A DNA stretch of 59,470 bases, taken from positions 1 through 59,470 of the forward strand of contig NZ_JAKJPO010000020.1 of assembly GCF_021725675.1 (NCBI RefSeq), in the 5' to 3' direction. The translations under genes and the position numbers were made by a program. The notes below the pieces were generated by a model, which was not told the origin of the DNA, searched no databases, and was given only the letters and a program-made list of their open reading frames with translations. The first letter of the stretch is position 1. Each line of letters begins with the position of its first letter. This stretch comes from Marilutibacter chinensis. Lineage in GTDB: Bacteria > Pseudomonadota > Gammaproteobacteria > Xanthomonadales > Xanthomonadaceae. Positions 8,954 through 20,450 of this stretch are shown piece by piece.

Positions 8954-9847
8954 ATGCGCATCGGGCTGGCCGCCAACCGCCTGCACCACGCCAGCGAGGA
9001 CGCGGCGCTGTTCCGCTGGCTGCGCGCCTGCGAGTCGGGCATACGCGAGCTGCAGCTGGAACTCCACGCGGTCGGCCGTACCCACGACGCGATCGCCGCG
9101 GCGGGGATGCTGGGTGGCCATCGCGGCCTGCGCCGGTATCCCTACGGCCGCGACGGCGGGCTGATGAAGCTGGTCGCCGAGGTGGTCGGGCTCGACGACG
9201 GCGACGGCAACCGCAACCGCACCCTCGACGGCGCGATCTACCTGATCGACCCGGTCGATCCCTCCTCGACCTTTCCCGAGGCGGTCGCGCTCAAACGCCA
9301 GTGCGTGATCCACGGCAAGCCGTTCGTGTCGACGGTGGCATCGGCCTGCGCCTGGATCGAGCAGGAGCGGGTACTGGCCGGCTTCGCGCCCGACCCCGGC
9401 GCCGACCGCCACTTCGACTATTCCAGCCAGACCCTCGCCCTGATCGCGCACGATGCGATGAAGCCGACGATGCTCGAGTTCGCCGCGACCCACTTCGACC
9501 AGCTGTCGTGCTTCGCCCAGCGCATCGGTACCGGCACCACCGGCGAACGCTTGAACGAGCTGGCCTGGAGCCGCGGCTGGCCCGCCGGCTCACCGTGGGT
9601 CCATCGTTACCAGAGCGGCCCGCTCGGCGGCGACGCCCAGATCGCCGACCGGGTACTGGAACGGCGCTGCCAGCGGGTGGTGTTCTTCGAGGACCCGCAC
9701 GTCGCCCGCCAGCACGAGGCCGACATCCAGCTGCTCGAACGCGCGGTCACCACCGTCACCGACGACGCGGTCTGCGCGACCTCGCCGGCGATGGCCACGC
9801 GCTGGATGCAGGCGGTGACGAAGCGACGGGCACTACGGGCGTTGTGA
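8954..9847 (+). CDS. tandem methylglyoxal-synthase-fold protein
   Basis: The 297-residue protein consists of two methylglyoxal synthase (MgsA)-like domains. The second (about 158-297) closely follows E. coli MgsA: LALIAHDAMKPTMLEF, phosphate-binding GTGTTGERL (193-200), SGPLGGDAQI with Asp227, and FFEDPHVARQHEADIQ with His254 and Asp257. These correspond to the MgsA catalytic residues Asp71, His98 and Asp101. The first domain (1-140) keeps the fold signature (YGRDGGLMKLVAEV, AIYLIDPVDPSS, GKPFVSTVASACAWI) but lacks Asp, His and Asp at those positions. MgsA converts dihydroxyacetone phosphate to methylglyoxal; whether this two-domain form does so is not known. GGAGGGGA precedes the ATG. Confidence 0.8.
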   Translation: MRIGLAANRLHHASEDAALFRWLRACESGIRELQLELHAVGRTHDAIAAAGMLGGHRGLRRYPYGRDGGLMKLVAEVVGLDDGDGNRNRTLDGAIYLIDPVDPSSTFPEAVALKRQCVIHGKPFVSTVASACAWIEQERVLAGFAPDPGADRHFDYSSQTLALIAHDAMKPTMLEFAATHFDQLSCFAQRIGTGTTGERLNELAWSRGWPAGSPWVHRYQSGPLGGDAQIADRVLERRCQRVVFFEDPHVARQHEADIQLLERAVTTVTDDAVCATSPAMATRWMQAVTKRRALRAL

Positions 9848-9866
9848 GGCTGCGCCGATCGAATCC

Positions 9867-9988
9867 TTGGCCGCGGATCTGCGCGGATACACGCGGATAG
9901 AGCGAGAACCGAAGCGGTCTCCCAAGCGCGGCGAAGAATGGTGATCGAAAAGGCTTTGTCCGCGTTCCTCGGCGCAAATCCGCGGCAA
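9867..9988. repeat. long imperfect inverted repeat, possible dispersed element
   Basis: The arms at 9867-9900 (TTGGCCGCGGATCTGCGCGG...) and 9954-9988 (...GGCGCAAATCCGCGGCAA) pair over about 34 bases with several mismatches around a 53-base loop. It sits in the 228-base gap between the methylglyoxal-synthase-like gene and tdk and shows no coding potential. It resembles the 'CCGCGGAT' type of dispersed repeat seen in many genomes; copy number here cannot be judged from one window. Confidence 0.5.
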
Positions 9989-10075
9989 GAAACCCATCCC
10001 GGCCGCGACGCGTCAAGAGCGTGACGGCAGATCGCGACCCGCTCCAAGAGCGTGGACAGGCTCTAAACTGCCGCG

Positions 10076-10699
10076 ATGGCCAAGCTCTACTTCTACTACT
10101 CGGCGATGAACGCCGGGAAGACCACCACGCTGCTGCAGTCGGCGCACAACTACCGCGAGCGCGGGATGCGGGTGGCGATCCTGACTCCGCGCCTGGACGA
10201 CCGCGCCGGCACCGGTCAGGTCGCATCGCGGATCGGCCTGCAGGCGACCGCGACCGCGTTCACGCAGGACGACGACCTGCAGCGGCTGGTCGAACGCGAC
10301 ATCGCGGCGCACGGCCCGCTGCACTGCGTCCTGGTCGACGAGGCCCAGTTCCTGGGCAAGTCGCAGGTCTGGCAACTGAGCGAGGTCGTCGATGCGCTCG
10401 GCATCCCGGTGCTGTGCTATGGCCTGCGTACCGATTTCCGCGGCGAACTGTTCCAGGGCAGCCAGCACCTGCTGGCCTGGGCCGACGAGCTGACCGAGAT
10501 CAAGACCATCTGCCATACCGGCCGCAAGGCGACGATGGTGGTGCGGGTCGACGCGCAGGGCCGTGCCGTGCACGAAGGCCCGCAGGTCGAGATCGGCGGC
10601 AACGACCGCTACGTTTCGGTGTCGCGCGCCGAGTACAAGCGGGTGATGCGCGGCGAGGGCCTGATAGAGCCGGCGCAACCCTCGCTGCCGCTGGGCTGA
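10076..10699 (+). CDS. tdk: thymidine kinase (type II)
   Basis: The 207-residue product has the P-loop [10 protein letters not shown], the Walker B/DEAQFLG motif ([10 protein letters not shown]), the lasso-like [12 protein letters not shown] and the thymidine-contacting [11 protein letters not shown] end. It phosphorylates thymidine for nucleotide salvage in the cytoplasm. E. coli Tdk has zinc-binding cysteines in CHCG and VSVCR. Here these read CHTG and VSVSR, so at least two zinc ligands are lost while the rest is intact. The gene is monocistronic. Confidence 0.92.
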   Translation: MAKLYFYYSAMNAGKTTTLLQSAHNYRERGMRVAILTPRLDDRAGTGQVASRIGLQATATAFTQDDDLQRLVERDIAAHGPLHCVLVDEAQFLGKSQVWQLSEVVDALGIPVLCYGLRTDFRGELFQGSQHLLAWADELTEIKTICHTGRKATMVVRVDAQGRAVHEGPQVEIGGNDRYVSVSRAEYKRVMRGEGLIEPAQPSLPLG

Positions 10700-10854
10700 T
10701 CGCCCCCGGCGCGACCTCATCTGCCGGCGTGGGCCGGCACCGCCATCGGCGGCGCTGCGACGCTCCCGCCCACGACGCCGTATTCCCGATCGGTGGCCGC
10801 GACGACCGGCAGGTCCGTCGCCGTCGCATCTTCGAACCTGGCCGGGAGAACACG

Positions 10855-11661
10855 ATGGACCACATGATCAGGCGTGCAACGAAACATGCGCTGCTGGCTG
10901 TGGCGCTGTGCGCGACGACGGGCATCGCCGTCGCCCAGCCGCTTCTGCCGCGGCACCCGGAGTACGAACGGGTGATCAACCTCGACACCTACGAGGCCGG
11001 GCTGCTGGAGGCCTCCGGCCACCCCAACGAGGTCGAGCGCTGGCACGGGATCTGGGCCTACGACAACGGCCGGATGGACGAGGCCCGGCGCCACTTCGAG
11101 CGGGCGGCGTACTACGGCGACAAGCTGTCGCAGCACGTCCTGTCGCTGATGTGCTGGAACGGCGACGGCGGCGCGCGCGATCCGGTGCAGGCCTACATCT
11201 GGGCCGACCTCGCCGCCGAGCGCGGCAACATTGCCGACCTGCTGCAGGTCCGCGAGCGGATCTGGTCGCAGCTGACGCCATCGCAGCAGGAGCAGGCGCT
11301 GGACGACGGGCTCGCGTTCTACAGACGCTACGGCGACGCTGCCGCAATGCCGCGCACCAACCGCGAGCTGCGCCGCTTCCTGCGCAACCGGACCGGCAGC
11401 CGGGTCGGGCTGGTGACGTCCCGGGTCAGCATCTCGCTGGGGCGCCCCGATGTGTTCCAGGCCGCCGGAGGGGGCGCCAGGCTGACGCCCGGTCCGCATG
11501 GCGCGTCCGGCGACCGGTTCTACGCCGATGCCCGCACCCGCCCGGGCGCGTACTGGGCGGCCGAGGATCTCAGCGTGCGCACGCTGCTGCGGCAGATCGA
11601 GCAGGGCCAGGTCGATGTCGGCCCGGTCACGCCGGCCAAGGACTCCCGGCCCGCTGAATGA
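10855..11661 (+). CDS. secreted Sel1-repeat-like protein (paralogue B)
   Basis: GGGAG about 8 nt upstream supports the ATG at 10855; ATG 10864 is an alternative. The 268-residue protein has a signal peptide (about residues 1-27, ending AVAQP). The central block WAYDNGRMDEARRHFERAA, AYYGDKLSQHVLSLMCWNG and AYIWADLAAERGN is a Sel1/TPR-like helical array parallel to the protein at 8084-8854. The tail after TGSRVG is Gly-rich and unique. Its function is unknown. It converges on the Ser/Thr kinase gene with only 48 bases between. Confidence 0.65.
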   Translation: MDHMIRRATKHALLAVALCATTGIAVAQPLLPRHPEYERVINLDTYEAGLLEASGHPNEVERWHGIWAYDNGRMDEARRHFERAAYYGDKLSQHVLSLMCWNGDGGARDPVQAYIWADLAAERGNIADLLQVRERIWSQLTPSQQEQALDDGLAFYRRYGDAAAMPRTNRELRRFLRNRTGSRVGLVTSRVSISLGRPDVFQAAGGGARLTPGPHGASGDRFYADARTRPGAYWAAEDLSVRTLLRQIEQGQVDVGPVTPAKDSRPAE

Positions 11662-11709
11662 GCCCTTCCCGCCCGGCCGGCGAGGAAGCGCGGGCCGGAT
11701 CGGAAATGC

Positions 11710-14514
<2,805 letters not shown>

Positions 14515-14528
14515 TGCAACGGTGCACC

Positions 14529-14594
14529 GTAGGAGCGGCGTCAGCCGCGATCGGGTCTTCGGGACAGCTTCATCGCGGCTTGCGCCGCTCCTAC
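14529..14594. repeat. REP-like hairpin between sigma factor and kinase genes
   Basis: GTAGGAGCGGCGTCAGCCGCGAT at the left pairs with ATCGCGGCTTGCGCCGCTCCTAC at the right, giving a stem of over 20 bases (one small mismatch) around a 20-base loop. It is the best-preserved copy of the family in this window. It lies in the 103-base gap of the sigma/kinase transcription unit and may affect readthrough or mRNA stability. Confidence 0.75.
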
Positions 14595-14617
14595 AACAAC
14601 AGCAACACGGCGAGGAA

Positions 14618-15199
14618 CTAGTCCTCTTTCAGCGATGCCAGCAGGAACAGCCGTGCCTTCTGCCAGTCGCGACGGATGCTGCGTTCGGAACGATCGAGCA
14701 GGCCGGCGATCTCCAGCTCGGACAAGCCGCCGAAATAGCGCAGTTCGACAACCTGGGCCAGACGCTTGTCGACGTCGGCGAGACGGGTCAACGCGGCATC
14801 CAGGCCGAGGGTGTCCTCGTCCAGGCGCAGTCCGCCCTCCAGGTCCTCAGGCAGGTCGGTGACCCGGTGCAGGTCGCCGCCGCGTTTCTGCGCGAGCCGC
14901 TGGCGGGCATAGTCGACGACCACGCTGCGCATCGCCGAGGCGGCGTAGGCGAAGAAATGCGCACGGTCGTCGAACTGGGCCTCGCGGCGGCCGACCAGCT
15001 TCAGGTAGGCCTCGTGCACCAGCGCGGTGGCGTCGAGCGTGTGCCCGTGCTGACCGGCGAGCTGGCGACGGGCCATCGTGTGGAGTTCCCGGTACAGCGT
15101 CGCCAGCACCGAATCCAGCGCACGGCGGTCGCCATCGCGCGCGGCCCCCAGCAGCTGCGTGATGTCGGCGGTCTGCACCGATGCGTCCCCGGTCTCCAT
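14618..15199 (-). CDS. ECF-family sigma factor (ECF43 / TIGR02999-like)
   Basis: The start at 15199 gives 193 residues. Region 2 (LYRELHTMARRQLAGQ, ATALVHEAYLKLVG, RAHFFAYAASAMRSVVVDYAR) and region 4 (VVELRYFGGLSELEIAGLL, RSERSIRRDWQKARLFL) are intact. The VDYARxRLAxKRGG and DWxxARxxL signatures are typical of the ECF43 group, members of which pair with membrane Ser/Thr kinases rather than anti-sigma factors. The kinase follows 103 bases downstream on the same strand, and no anti-sigma gene is present. Activation by phosphorylation is therefore the likely mode, by analogy. Confidence 0.88.
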   Translation of the reverse strand: METGDASVQTADITQLLGAARDGDRRALDSVLATLYRELHTMARRQLAGQHGHTLDATALVHEAYLKLVGRREAQFDDRAHFFAYAASAMRSVVVDYARQRLAQKRGGDLHRVTDLPEDLEGGLRLDEDTLGLDAALTRLADVDKRLAQVVELRYFGGLSELEIAGLLDRSERSIRRDWQKARLFLLASLKED

Positions 15200-15300
15200 G
15201 GGCGCGACTATAGCGCGTTCATTCCGCTTCGCACGCCCGAAGAGAGTCCTGCCGGCACGGACCGCCCTCGCGGCCGCAGGAGCGTGTGGACGCACAGGAA

Positions 15301-15364
15301 CGGCCTCGGCCGCGCTTCGGGCCTTCCCATGGAAGCTTCATCGGCGCTGACGCCGCTCCTGCGG
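15301..15364. repeat. degenerate REP-like repeat
   Basis: GGGCCTTCCCATGGAAGCTTCATCGGCG followed by TGACGCCGCTCCTGCG is a partial copy of the family. The central spacer is the same as in the copy at 36343-36406 (in opposite orientation), while the left arm is eroded. It lies between the sigma factor gene and mutM. Confidence 0.55.
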
Positions 15365-15375
15365 ACGGGAGGAGG

Positions 15376-16203
15376 CTAGCGCTGGCAGTGACCGCACCAG
15401 ACGGTCGCGCGCTGGCCGATGCTGGCCTGCTTCAGCGCGCGGCCGCAGCGCGGGCAGGGTTCGCCACCGCGGCCGTAGGCCGACAGTTCCTGCTCGAAGT
15501 AGCCGGGCGCGCCGTCGGGACTGATGAAGTCGCGCAGGGTGGTCCCGCCACGCGCGATCGCGTGGCCGAGGATCGCCTTCACCGCATCGGCCAGCGCCGT
15601 GTAGCGCTCGCGCGAGACCCTGCCCGCCGCGCGCAGTGGCGAGATACGGGCGGCGAACAGCGCCTCGGCGGCGTAGATGTTGCCGACCCCGACCACCACC
15701 GCCTGGTCCATCAGGAAGGTCTTGACCGGCGCCTTGCGGCCGCGGCTGAGCTCGAACAGGTAATCGCCGTCGAAGCCGTCCGACAGCGGTTCCGGCCCGA
15801 GCCCGCGCAGCAGCGCGTGGACCTCGCCGTGCGGCTGCCACAACAGGCAGCCGAACCGTCGCGGATCGTTGAAGCGCAGCACCTGCCGCGGCGAACGGGC
15901 ATCTTCTTCGAGGATCAGGTCGACGTGGTCGTGCGTGCGCGGCGGCAGTTGCGCCGGCAGCACCCTCAGACTGCCGGACATGCCCAGGTGCAGCAGCGCG
16001 CTGCCGGCCGCGGTGTCGATCAGCAGATACTTGGCGCGGCGCCGGACCGCTTCGATCCGTTGCCCCGGCAACACCCGCTCGATGGCGTCGGGAATCGGCC
16101 AGCGCAGGTCCGGGCGACGCAGCACCGCGCCGGCGACGCGACGGCCTTCCAGGTGCGGCGCAAGGCCGGCGCGGGTGGTTTCGACTTCGGGCAGTTCGGG
16201 CAT
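15376..16203 (-). CDS. mutM: formamidopyrimidine-DNA glycosylase
   Basis: The 275-residue product begins [10 protein letters not shown], giving the catalytic Pro2 and Glu3. It also has the RRRAKYLL loop with the conserved Lys58, the helix-two-turn-helix core ([18 protein letters not shown]) and a C-terminal zinc finger (CPRCGRA ... WCGHCQR). It removes 8-oxoguanine and ring-opened purines and nicks the strand. All hallmark residues are present, so it should be functional. The gene is on its own, 85 bases downstream of the oxidoreductase gene on the same strand. Confidence 0.95.
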   Translation of the reverse strand: MPELPEVETTRAGLAPHLEGRRVAGAVLRRPDLRWPIPDAIERVLPGQRIEAVRRRAKYLLIDTAAGSALLHLGMSGSLRVLPAQLPPRTHDHVDLILEEDARSPRQVLRFNDPRRFGCLLWQPHGEVHALLRGLGPEPLSDGFDGDYLFELSRGRKAPVKTFLMDQAVVVGVGNIYAAEALFAARISPLRAAGRVSRERYTALADAVKAILGHAIARGGTTLRDFISPDGAPGYFEQELSAYGRGGEPCPRCGRALKQASIGQRATVWCGHCQR

Positions 16204-16288
16204 GCGCGTAGCTTAGGCCCTGCCCGTCCGGTCCGCGCGCACCGCGTCCGGGCGGTCCGATGCGACCGCCCCGGACTGGACAGGACCG

Positions 16289-16927
16289 TCAGTAGGCCAC
16301 GCAGAAACGCTGCCGCGCGTGGGCCGGATGCTCCAGCTCGTCGATCATCGCGACCGCATAGTCCTGCAGCGAGATGCGGCTGTTGCCTTCGGCATCGACC
16401 AGCAGGTCGTCGCCACCGACGCGGAAGCGGCCGGTGCGCTCGCCCGGTTCGATCAGCGCCGCCGGGCTGAGCATCGTCCAGTCCAGCGCCGGTTCGCCGC
16501 GCAGGCGCTCCAGCGCATCGCGCGCGCCCAGCGCCGAACCCTTCCACTGCTCCGGGAAGTCCGGGGTGTCGACCAGTTGCACGCCGGGGGCGACGTTCAG
16601 GCTGCCGGCGCCGCCGACCATCAGCAGGCGCGGCACGCCGGCCTGCGCGACCGCGGCGATGATCGCGTCGACACCACGCATGTAATAGCCGCGCACGTCC
16701 TGCTGCGCGTGGCCGCTGAACGCGCTGATCACCGCATCGTGGCCGGCCAGCTGCGCGGCCAGGCGGCCGCTGTCGAGGACGTCGGCGGCGAGCACGGTCA
16801 GGCCATCGCCGGGTGCCAGCTTCCCGGGATTCGCGACCAGGGCGGTGACCTGGTGTCCACGCGAACGCAGTTCGGCCAGCAGACCGGAGCCGATGAAGCC
16901 GGAAGCGCCAAGGAGTGCGACTTTCAT
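16289..16927 (-). CDS. NAD(P)-binding Rossmann oxidoreductase (NmrA/atypical SDR)
   Basis: The 212-residue protein starts with the nucleotide-binding motif VALLGASGFIGSGLL and continues with AADVLDSGRL and DAVISAFSG. The later PRLLMVGGAGSL and DWTMLSPAALIEPGERTG segments are typical of YwnB/NmrA-like atypical short-chain dehydrogenases. These have no canonical YxxxK pair and often act as redox sensors or quinone reductases; the substrate is unknown. The gene diverges from a LysR regulator across 83 bases, so it is the probable target of that regulator. Confidence 0.75.
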   Translation of the reverse strand: MKVALLGASGFIGSGLLAELRSRGHQVTALVANPGKLAPGDGLTVLAADVLDSGRLAAQLAGHDAVISAFSGHAQQDVRGYYMRGVDAIIAAVAQAGVPRLLMVGGAGSLNVAPGVQLVDTPDFPEQWKGSALGARDALERLRGEPALDWTMLSPAALIEPGERTGRFRVGGDDLLVDAEGNSRISLQDYAVAMIDELEHPAHARQRFCVAY

Positions 16928-17010
16928 GGGAAATCCTCACAATGCGTGTTGGGGTATACAGTATTTCTGCTTGCATAACTCCCGATAAGACCGGCATTTC
17001 TGCAATTAAA
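16928..17010. promoter_or_regulatory. divergent promoter region of oxidoreductase and LysR genes
   Basis: This 83-base gap is more A/T-rich than its surroundings (GGTATACAGTATTTCTGCTTGCATAACT...). It must hold both promoters and, by the usual LysR arrangement, the operator. No T-N11-A box can be singled out with confidence. Confidence 0.4.
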
Positions 17011-17925
17011 ATGAAGCCTGACTTCACAATCAACCGACTCAAGCGGATGGCCGTCTACGCCCGCGTGGTCGAGTTGGGGTCGATGAGCGCGGCCGCCCGC
17101 GAACTGCAGATGACCGCATCGGCGGTCAGCCAGCAGATCCGCCAGCTCGAGGCCGAGACCGGGGTGACCCTGCTGCTGCGTTCCACCCGCAGGCTCGGCC
17201 TGACCGAAGCCGGCCAGGCGTACTACGAAGACTGCGCGCGGATGCTGCACGCCGCGCAGGCCGCCGAGCGGCGCCTGTCGGACCTGCGCGACGAGCCGCG
17301 CGGCGAGCTGCGGATCGCGTTTCCGGTCGGCTTCAGCGCGACGCTGGCGGCGGCACTGGCGCCACTGCTGCGCACGTATCCAAAGCTGGCGCTGCGGCTG
17401 TTCGCCGAGGATCGCAGGATCGACCTGATCGGCGAGCGCATCGACCTGGCGATCCGGATCGGTTCGCTGGCCGACTCCTCGCTGGTCGCGCGGCGGTTGG
17501 CCGAATGGCGACACCTGCTGGTCGCCGCGCCTGCGTACGCGCAGGCGCACGGGCTGCCGCGGAACCCGGAAGAACTGACCGCCCACGCGGTGCTGAACCT
17601 GAGCGTGCTCGACCAGCCGGAATTCATCGAACTGCATCGCCCCGGTGAGCCGGCGCGGCGCATCCGGGTCTCCGGACCGGTCGCCGGCAACAGCGCCGAG
17701 GCGCTGCGACAGACGATGCTGCAGGGGCTGGGCATCATGCGCCTGCCCGGTCCCGACGCGGCGCCGCTGATCGCCGCCGGCCATGCCGTGGCGGTGCTGC
17801 CGGACTGGTCGATGGCCCCGATCGGCGTCTACGCGCTGACCGCGCAACGCGACTCCCAGCCGGCGAAGGTACGCGCGGCGATCGCCGCGCTGCGCGACCA
17901 TCTGGAAGCCGGCGCCGGGGCCTGA
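17011..17925 (+). CDS. LysR-family transcriptional regulator
   Basis: The start at 17011 (ATG after AATTAAA) gives 304 residues. The winged helix-turn-helix is classical: YARVVELGSMSAAARELQMT, SAVSQQIRQLEAETGVTLL and STRRLGLTEAGQAYY. The effector domain has the two-lobe pattern (GELRIAFPVGF, LIGERIDLAIRIGSLADSSL) of the group that regulates oxidoreductases and quinone-related genes. It probably controls the divergent NAD(P)-binding oxidoreductase. The inducer is unknown. Confidence 0.88.
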   Translation: MKPDFTINRLKRMAVYARVVELGSMSAAARELQMTASAVSQQIRQLEAETGVTLLLRSTRRLGLTEAGQAYYEDCARMLHAAQAAERRLSDLRDEPRGELRIAFPVGFSATLAAALAPLLRTYPKLALRLFAEDRRIDLIGERIDLAIRIGSLADSSLVARRLAEWRHLLVAAPAYAQAHGLPRNPEELTAHAVLNLSVLDQPEFIELHRPGEPARRIRVSGPVAGNSAEALRQTMLQGLGIMRLPGPDAAPLIAAGHAVAVLPDWSMAPIGVYALTAQRDSQPAKVRAAIAALRDHLEAGAGA

Positions 17926-18026
17926 ACGGCGAGGCCGGACCGCGCCATGCCGGCGCCGCGGCGGTGACCGCCGGTTGAAAGACGGCGGCGCTATGCTTGA
18001 GCCTCCCGACGCCGCCGAGCATCGCG

Positions 18027-18902
18027 ATGACGGATCCGGAAGGTGCGCAACCCGGTCCACGGACGACGCGGCCATTCGGCCTCGCGCTGCACCACTACGC
18101 CCGTGTCCAGCTCGATGCCGCCCTGGACTGGCTGGACGCCGGCGCGAAGCCGTCCAAGCGGCTGCACAAGGGCATCCACCAGGGCCGCAAAGCGTTGCGT
18201 CGGGTGCGTGCGACCCTGGCGCTGGGCGTGCCCGCACTGGGCCCGGGCTCGGAACTGATCGACCGCGAACTGCGCCGGATCATCCGCGGCCTCGGCGATA
18301 TCCGCGACGGCCAGGCGCTGCTGGAAACGCTCGACCGCCTGCATGCGAACGGCCCCACCCCCGCGGTCGCCGCTCACCTCGAGCACGCGCGGCGGGCAGT
18401 CGTGCGCCGTCGCCGTGCCCTGGCCGACGCGACCCTGGCCGCCGATCCCGGACTGGCCCGGCGCCGCGCACTGCTCACGGCGCTGGCCGGCACCCTCGAC
18501 GCGCTGCCGTGGGCCACGGTCGATGCGGAGACGGTGGACGCGGCGCTGCAGGCCAGTGCGCAGGCGGTCGACAAGGCGCGCGAACGGGTCGTCGCCGGCG
18601 GTCGCGACCGCGACTGGCACCGCTGGCGCCGGCGCATGCGACGCCGGTCGCAGCAGCGCACCGCACTGGACGCGTGTCGGCTCGTCTCCGGCGACGGACC
18701 TCCCTCCGCCGACCCGCCCGCGCCGCCAGTCGCGCTCGACAAGGATCTTGCCGTGCTGCTCGGCGTCGCCCAGGACCTGAGCCTGCTGCTCGAACACTGC
18801 GGGCGCGACGGTGGCCTCGGCAAGGCCGACCGCACCGCGCTGGCCGCGTTCGCCCGGACCGAACTGTCGACGCTGCGCGACCACATCCGCCGCTGTGCGT
18901 GA
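18027..18902 (+). CDS. CHAD domain protein
   Basis: The 291-residue protein is one all-helical CHAD domain. The histidine/basic helices LHKGIHQGRKALRRVRATL and ERVVAGGRDRDWHRWRRRMRR are spaced as in the family. CHAD domains bind inorganic polyphosphate through these basic faces. The N-terminal triphosphate tunnel (CYTH) domain found in many relatives is absent. The sequence shows a weak ribosome-binding site only. The gene stands alone between the LysR regulator and the desaturase. Confidence 0.8.
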   Translation: MTDPEGAQPGPRTTRPFGLALHHYARVQLDAALDWLDAGAKPSKRLHKGIHQGRKALRRVRATLALGVPALGPGSELIDRELRRIIRGLGDIRDGQALLETLDRLHANGPTPAVAAHLEHARRAVVRRRRALADATLAADPGLARRRALLTALAGTLDALPWATVDAETVDAALQASAQAVDKARERVVAGGRDRDWHRWRRRMRRRSQQRTALDACRLVSGDGPPSADPPAPPVALDKDLAVLLGVAQDLSLLLEHCGRDGGLGKADRTALAAFARTELSTLRDHIRRCA

Positions 18903-19125
18903 TCGCCGTCACCCGGCATCCGCGCAGCAGGTGAACGTATCCCATCCCGTGAGGCCTCGAACCCGGCCATACCCGCGCGAACGGTAAGGCACAGGTGGCA
19001 TGATGGCCGTCGGGGCGCGTTGCCGTCGCAGACCCGGCTTCGTGGGGTGCCGGCTCCGTGCTCCATCTGCCTGTCCGCATCGCGGGCAGGGCCGTTTTCC
19101 ATGGACCCTGGCCCACGGAGTTCCA

Positions 19126-20334
19126 ATGCCCCTCGCTTCGATCCCGACACCGCTGCTCGACTTCCTTGCCGGTGGCCTGCTGCAGGCCGGCTTCGGCGCC
19201 CTGCTGATCTGGTTCCTGGTCGCGACCCAGCTGACGATCTTCTCGGTGACGCTGTACCTGCACCGTTCGATGGCGCATCGTGCGGTCGACTTCCATCCGC
19301 TGCTCGCCCACTTCTTCCGCTTCTGGAGCTGGCTGACCACCTCGATGATCACCCGCGAGTGGGCCGCCATCCACCGCAAGCACCACGCGAAGTGCGAGAC
19401 CGAGGAAGACCCGCACAGCCCGCAGATCAAGGGCATCAAGACGGTGTTCTGGCGTGGCGTGGAGCTGTACCGCGAGGCGCGCAGCGACCGCGAGTCGATC
19501 GAGAAGTACGGCAAGGGCTGCCCCGACGACTGGATCGAACGCCATCTCTATACCCCCCACGCGACGCTCGGCCCGACCCTGCTGCTGCTGATCGAGTTCG
19601 CCCTGTTCGGCTTCGCCGGCGTGGCGATCTGGGCGCTGCAGATGGCGTGGATTCCGTTCTGGGCCGCCGGTGTCGTCAATGGCCTGGGCCACTGGTGGGG
19701 CTACCGCAATTTCGAGAGCGCCGACACCTCGACCAACCTGACCCCGTGGGGCGTGTGGATCGGCGGCGAGGAGCTGCACAACAACCACCATGCGTTCCCC
19801 AGCTCGGCCAAGTTCGCGCTGCGCAGGTGGGAGTTCGACATCGGCTGGGCCGCGATCCGCGTGTTCGAGAAGCTGCGCCTGGCCCGCGTGCTGCGGGTCG
19901 CGCCAGCGCTCGACGTGCGCCCGAACATCGCGATGCCGGATGGCGAGACGCTGCGCGCCCTGCTCGCGATCCGCTTCCAGGCAATGACCGATTACTACCG
20001 CAACGTCACCCTGCCGGCATTGCGCGACCTGCGCGACCGCCGCGACCGGCTGCCGCGCGCACTGCGCAAGGGCCTGGCCGACGACGGCCGCTGGCTCGAC
20101 GACGCCAAGCGCGCACGCCTGCATGCGTGGCTGGCCGAACGGCCGAAGATGGCGACGCTGGCCGAGCACCGCCAGCGCCTGGCGCAGGTGCTCGATGACC
20201 GTTCGCACGATGCGCAGGCGACCCTGCAGCGGCTGCAGGCCTGGTGCGCCGAGGCAGAGGCCAGCGGCATCGCTGCCCTGCAGGCATTCTCCAGCCGACT
20301 GAAGGGCTACGCGCTGGCGCCGGCGCGCGGCTGA
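19126..20334 (+). CDS. membrane fatty acid desaturase (delta-9, acyl-CoA desaturase family)
   Basis: The start at 19126 follows GGAG at 8 nt. The 402-residue protein carries the three histidine boxes of the family: HRSMAH, HRKHH and HNNHH. Two pairs of membrane helices are visible (LLQAGFGALLIWFLVA, LLLLIEFALFGFAGVAIW and neighbours). It introduces a double bond in membrane fatty acids with oxygen and electrons from a carrier. The C-terminal 120 residues after the last box are long, charged and helical (LRDLRDRRDRLPRALRKGL), longer than in the shortest homologues. A strong terminator follows. Confidence 0.88.
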   Translation: MPLASIPTPLLDFLAGGLLQAGFGALLIWFLVATQLTIFSVTLYLHRSMAHRAVDFHPLLAHFFRFWSWLTTSMITREWAAIHRKHHAKCETEEDPHSPQIKGIKTVFWRGVELYREARSDRESIEKYGKGCPDDWIERHLYTPHATLGPTLLLLIEFALFGFAGVAIWALQMAWIPFWAAGVVNGLGHWWGYRNFESADTSTNLTPWGVWIGGEELHNNHHAFPSSAKFALRRWEFDIGWAAIRVFEKLRLARVLRVAPALDVRPNIAMPDGETLRALLAIRFQAMTDYYRNVTLPALRDLRDRRDRLPRALRKGLADDGRWLDDAKRARLHAWLAERPKMATLAEHRQRLAQVLDDRSHDAQATLQRLQAWCAEAEASGIAALQAFSSRLKGYALAPARG

Positions 20335-20366
20335 CGTCCAGGCCATTGGCCCGTCGGACCTGATGA

Positions 20367-20392
20367 AGCCCGCGCCCGCCGCGGGCTTTTTT
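20367..20392 (+). terminator. intrinsic terminator of the desaturase gene
   Basis: A seven-base stem AGCCCGC/GCGGGCT with a seven-base loop is followed directly by six T residues. It ends 58 bases after the desaturase stop. Confidence 0.85.
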
Positions 20393-20450
20393 CATGATGC
20401 GGCCCCACGCGGGCCTCTCCGCCCCGTCGGATTCGGGTAGCCTGCCCGCC

